Source: Rubrivivax sp.
Lineage (GTDB): Bacteria; Pseudomonadota; Gammaproteobacteria; Burkholderiales; Burkholderiaceae_C
NCBI GenBank assembly: GCA_022842305.1
Contig: JALHPY010000003.1
Location: 45,626-109,625, forward strand
DNA: 64,000 nt
Reading direction: 5' to 3'
Each line of letters begins with the position of its first letter. Within the stretch, counting starts at the first letter, position 1. This document shows, piece after piece, positions 61,229 through 64,000 of the stretch. The translations under genes were made by a program, and so were the position numbers. The notes under the pieces are model-generated. The model made no database searches. It saw only the letters and a list, made by a program, of their open reading frames with translations, and was not told where the DNA came from.

Positions 61229-63955
61229 ATGAGTGCCCGGGCCCCCTACGTCTACCTGTTCGGCGGTGCCCGCACCCAGGGCTCGGCGGCGATGAAGAAC
61301 CTGCTGGGCGGCAAGGGTGCCAATCTGGCCGAGATGTGCCGCCTGGGCATCACCGTGCCCTCGGGCTTCACCATCAGCACCGAGGCCTGCACGGTCTACA
61401 CCCAGCAAGGCCGCGACGCCGCCATGGCGCTGATCCGGGACGAGGTGCTGGAAGGCGTGGCCTTCGTCGAGCAGCAGATGGGCCGCCGCTTCGGCGATGC
61501 CGCCGATCCGCTGCTGCTGTCGGTGCGCTCGGGCGCGCGCGCCTCGATGCCCGGCATGATGGACACCATCCTCAACCTGGGCCTCAACGACGCGGCCGTG
61601 GCCGGGCTGGCCGCGCGCACCGGCAACGAGCGCTTCGCCTGGGACTCGTACCGCCGCTTCGTGCAGATGTATGGCGACGTGGTGATGGGCCTGAAGCCGC
61701 TGTCCAAGGAGGACCACGACCCCTTCGAGCTGATCATCGAGATGCTCAAGACGCAGCACGGCGTGCAGCTGGACACCGAGCTGGGCGTGGCCGAACTGAA
61801 GGAACTGGTGGCGCGCTTCCGCGCCCTGATCCGCGCGCGCATCGGCCGCGACTTCCCCACCGACCCCTGGGAACAGCTGTGGGGCGCGCTGGCGGCGGTG
61901 TTCGAGAGCTGGAACAACGAGCGCGCGCGCGTCTACCGCGCGCTCAACGACATCCCCGAGGCCTGGGGCACGGCCGTCAACGTGCAGGCCATGGTCTTCG
62001 GCAACCTGGGCGACAGCAGCGCCACCGGCGTGGCCTTCACGCGCGACGCCGGCACCGGCGAAGACCTGTTCAACGGCGAATTCCTGGTCAACGCCCAGGG
62101 CGAGGACGTGGTGGCCGGCATCCGCACGCCGCAGCAGCTGTCGCTGGAAGGCTCGCGCCGCTGGGCCCGGCTGGCGCTGGTGTCCGAGGACGAGCGCCTT
62201 GCCAAGTACCCGTCGCTGGAAGAGCTGATGCCGCAGATCTACCGCGAACTGCTGCACGCCGAGACCACGCTGGAGAACCACTTCAAGGACATGCAGGACC
62301 TGGAGTTCACCATCCAGGAAGGCCGGCTGTGGATGCTGCAGACGCGCAATGGCAAGCGCACCGGCGCGGCCATGGTGCGCATCGCCATGGAGATGCTGCA
62401 GCAGGGCATGATCGACGAGAAGACGGCGCTGCAGCGCGTCAGCCCCGACCGCTTGAACGAGCTGCTGCACCCGGTCTTCGATGCCCAGGCGCTGAAGGAT
62501 GCGCAGGCCATCGCCCGCGGCCTGCCGGCATCTCCGGGCGCGGCCAGCGGGCAGATCGTGTTCTTCGCCGACGAGGCCGAGGAGTGGGTGCGCCAGGGCC
62601 GGCCGGTGATCCTGGTGCGCCAGGAGACATCGCCCGAAGACCTGCGCGGCATGAGCGTGGCGCGCGGCATCCTCACCGCGCGCGGCGGCATGACCTCGCA
62701 CGCCGCGGTGGTGGCGCGCGGCATGGGCAAGTGCTGCGTCTCCGGCGCCGGCGCGGTGCACGTGGACTACAAGGCGCGCTGCATGAGCATCGGCGCGCAG
62801 ATCTACCACGAGGGCGAATGGATCTCGCTGGACGGCTCCACCGGCGAGGTCTACCCCGGCCGCATCGCCACGCGCGACGCTGAGTTGAGCGGCGACTTCG
62901 GCGCGCTCATGGCGCTGGCCGAGCGCTACCGCCGCCTGGAAGTGCGCGCCAACGCCGACACCCCCGAAGAGGCGGCCATGGCGCGCCGCTTCGGCGCCAC
63001 CGGCATCGGCCTGGCGCGCACCGAGCACATGTTCTTCGAGGGCGAGCGCATCAACGCCGTGCGCGAGATGATCCTGGCCGACGACGAGGCCGGCCGGCGC
63101 AAGGCCCTGGCCAAGCTGCTGCCCATGCAGCGCGGCGACTTCGAAGGCCTGTTGCGCGAGATGAACGGCCTGCCGGTGACCATCCGCCTGCTGGATCCGC
63201 CGCTGCACGAGTTCGTGCCGCACGATGAGGCCGGGCAGCAGGTGATGGCGCGCGAGATGAAGCTGCCGCTGGGCCGCATCCAGATGCGCGTGGACGAACT
63301 GCACGAGTTCAACCCCATGCTCGGCCACCGCGGCTGCCGCCTGGGCATCAGCCACCCCGAGATCACCGAGATGCAGGCGCGCGCCATCTTCGAGGCGGCG
63401 CTCAACGTGCAGGCGCGCGGCGGCGTGGTCAAGGTCGAGATCATGGTGCCGCTGGTGGGCACGGTGCGCGAGTTCAACGCCCAGGCGGCGGTGATCCGCG
63501 CGACCGCGGCCAAGGTGTTTGCCGAACGCGGCGCCACGCTGCCCTACCAACTGGGCACCATGATCGAGACGCCGCGTGCCGCGCTGGTGGCCGACAGCAT
63601 CGGCCGCGAGGCCGAGTTCTTCTCCTTCGGCACCAACGACCTGACGCAGATGACCCTGGGCTTCTCGCGCGACGACTCTGGATCCTTCCTGCCTGCGTAC
63701 ATCCGCATGGGCATCTACGAGCGCGACCCCTTCCGCTCGATCGACCAGAAGGGCGTGGGCCTGCTGGTCGAGATGGCGGTGGCCAAGGGCCGGGCGGTGC
63801 GCCCAGGCATCGAGGTGGGTGTGTGCGGCGAGCACGGCGGCGACCCGGCTTCGGTGGCCTTCTTCCACCGCGCCGGGCTGGACTACGTGAGCTGCTCGCC
63901 CTTCCGCGTGCCGATCGCGCGGCTGGCGGCGGCGCAGGCGGCGCTCGACGCCTGA
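61229..63955 (+). CDS. ppdK: Pyruvate, phosphate dikinase
   Basis: A 908-residue enzyme that interconverts pyruvate, ATP and phosphate with phosphoenolpyruvate, AMP and pyrophosphate. ATG 61229 (MSARAPYVYLFGGARTQGSA) gives the ATP-grasp start KNLLGGKGANLAEMCRLGIT. The phosphohistidine domain has ARGGMTSHAAVVARGMGKCC, and the C-terminal barrel RTEHMFFEGERINAVREMIL, GTNDLTQMTLGFSRDDSG, and GVCGEHGGDPASVAFFHRAG. It stands next to the malic enzyme, so malate can be converted to phosphoenolpyruvate through pyruvate. Sequence is complete and ends at a 24-base palindrome. Confidence 0.96.
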   Translation: MSARAPYVYLFGGARTQGSAAMKNLLGGKGANLAEMCRLGITVPSGFTISTEACTVYTQQGRDAAMALIRDEVLEGVAFVEQQMGRRFGDAADPLLLSVRSGARASMPGMMDTILNLGLNDAAVAGLAARTGNERFAWDSYRRFVQMYGDVVMGLKPLSKEDHDPFELIIEMLKTQHGVQLDTELGVAELKELVARFRALIRARIGRDFPTDPWEQLWGALAAVFESWNNERARVYRALNDIPEAWGTAVNVQAMVFGNLGDSSATGVAFTRDAGTGEDLFNGEFLVNAQGEDVVAGIRTPQQLSLEGSRRWARLALVSEDERLAKYPSLEELMPQIYRELLHAETTLENHFKDMQDLEFTIQEGRLWMLQTRNGKRTGAAMVRIAMEMLQQGMIDEKTALQRVSPDRLNELLHPVFDAQALKDAQAIARGLPASPGAASGQIVFFADEAEEWVRQGRPVILVRQETSPEDLRGMSVARGILTARGGMTSHAAVVARGMGKCCVSGAGAVHVDYKARCMSIGAQIYHEGEWISLDGSTGEVYPGRIATRDAELSGDFGALMALAERYRRLEVRANADTPEEAAMARRFGATGIGLARTEHMFFEGERINAVREMILADDEAGRRKALAKLLPMQRGDFEGLLREMNGLPVTIRLLDPPLHEFVPHDEAGQQVMAREMKLPLGRIQMRVDELHEFNPMLGHRGCRLGISHPEITEMQARAIFEAALNVQARGGVVKVEIMVPLVGTVREFNAQAAVIRATAAKVFAERGATLPYQLGTMIETPRAALVADSIGREAEFFSFGTNDLTQMTLGFSRDDSGSFLPAYIRMGIYERDPFRSIDQKGVGLLVEMAVAKGRAVRPGIEVGVCGEHGGDPASVAFFHRAGLDYVSCSPFRVPIARLAAAQAALDA

Positions 63956-63960
63956 GCGGC

Positions 63961-63984
63961 CGGCGCGGCGGGCCCGCCGCGCCG
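63961..63984 (+). terminator. Perfect 24-bp palindrome after ppdK
   Basis: CGGCGCGGCGGGCCCGCCGCGCCG starts five bases after the ppdK stop and is a perfect palindrome. As RNA it can form a ten-base-pair G+C hairpin with a four-base loop. The bases after it (TACCCC) lack a T-run, so termination may be Rho-aided. Confidence 0.55.
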
Positions 63985-64000
63985 TACCCCGCATGTAACC

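Overview
The window is a high-G+C chromosomal segment from a betaproteobacterium, almost certainly order Burkholderiales. The right-hand third shows this best: yajC-secD-secF followed by a DUF1631 gene, then smg, dprA, a LysM gene, def, fmt, azlCD, pgk, a fused maeB and ppdK. These are conserved housekeeping genes of that order. No rRNA, tRNA or CRISPR array and no intact insertion sequence was seen.

Positions 1-45240 form one large exopolysaccharide locus of the exosortase A (XrtA/PEP-CTERM) type. The accessory set is recognisable: an O-glycosylation ligase (3211-4530), hydrolases 1 and 2 (28741-30560), an acyl carrier protein (30565-30816), an AMP-forming ligase (31039-32643) and a PLP decarboxylase (41612-42847). 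The exosortase itself and any PEP-CTERM substrate lie outside the window. Around this set are glycosyltransferases, two nucleotide-sugar dehydrogenases, a WbpB/WbpD/WbpE-type set for diacetamido-uronic sugars, a flippase, a polysaccharide deacetylase, an asparagine-synthase-like amidotransferase without its glutaminase nucleophile, two membrane acyltransferases with SGNH domains, a GMC oxidoreductase, a methyltransferase, and a 1100-residue Tat-type lipoprotein that looks like a polysaccharide lyase fused to a beta-propeller.

The most unusual part is the tightly coupled plus-strand operon at 31039-39609. It encodes an AMP ligase, a GNAT-like protein, an ACP, a second AMP ligase, both subunits of coenzyme-B12 glutamate mutase, the mutase reactivase (GlmL/MutL type) and a second fold-III PLP decarboxylase. 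The gene set parallels the 3-methylaspartate to 3-aminoisobutyryl-carrier-protein route known from macrolactam antibiotics such as vicenistatin. I infer that this organism makes a beta-amino acyl group on an ACP and attaches it to its extracellular polysaccharide. The ligase, ACP and decarboxylase each occur twice, once as the usual exosortase-A copy and once beside the mutase.

Bases of roughly 10.8-16.5 kb are visibly less G+C-rich and contain gene-poor gaps of 300-590 bases with broken coding remnants, so this part was probably acquired separately or rearranged. A small truncated GMC oxidoreductase at 26818-27003 and an orphan antitoxin at 41256-41477 with only the first codons of a toxin are further signs of gene loss.

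From 45319 onward the content is core metabolism and protein export and maturation: Sec translocase accessory proteins, DNA uptake protein DprA, N-terminal deformylation and formylation, branched-chain amino acid export, glycolysis, and the malic enzyme/PPDK pair that links malate to phosphoenolpyruvate.
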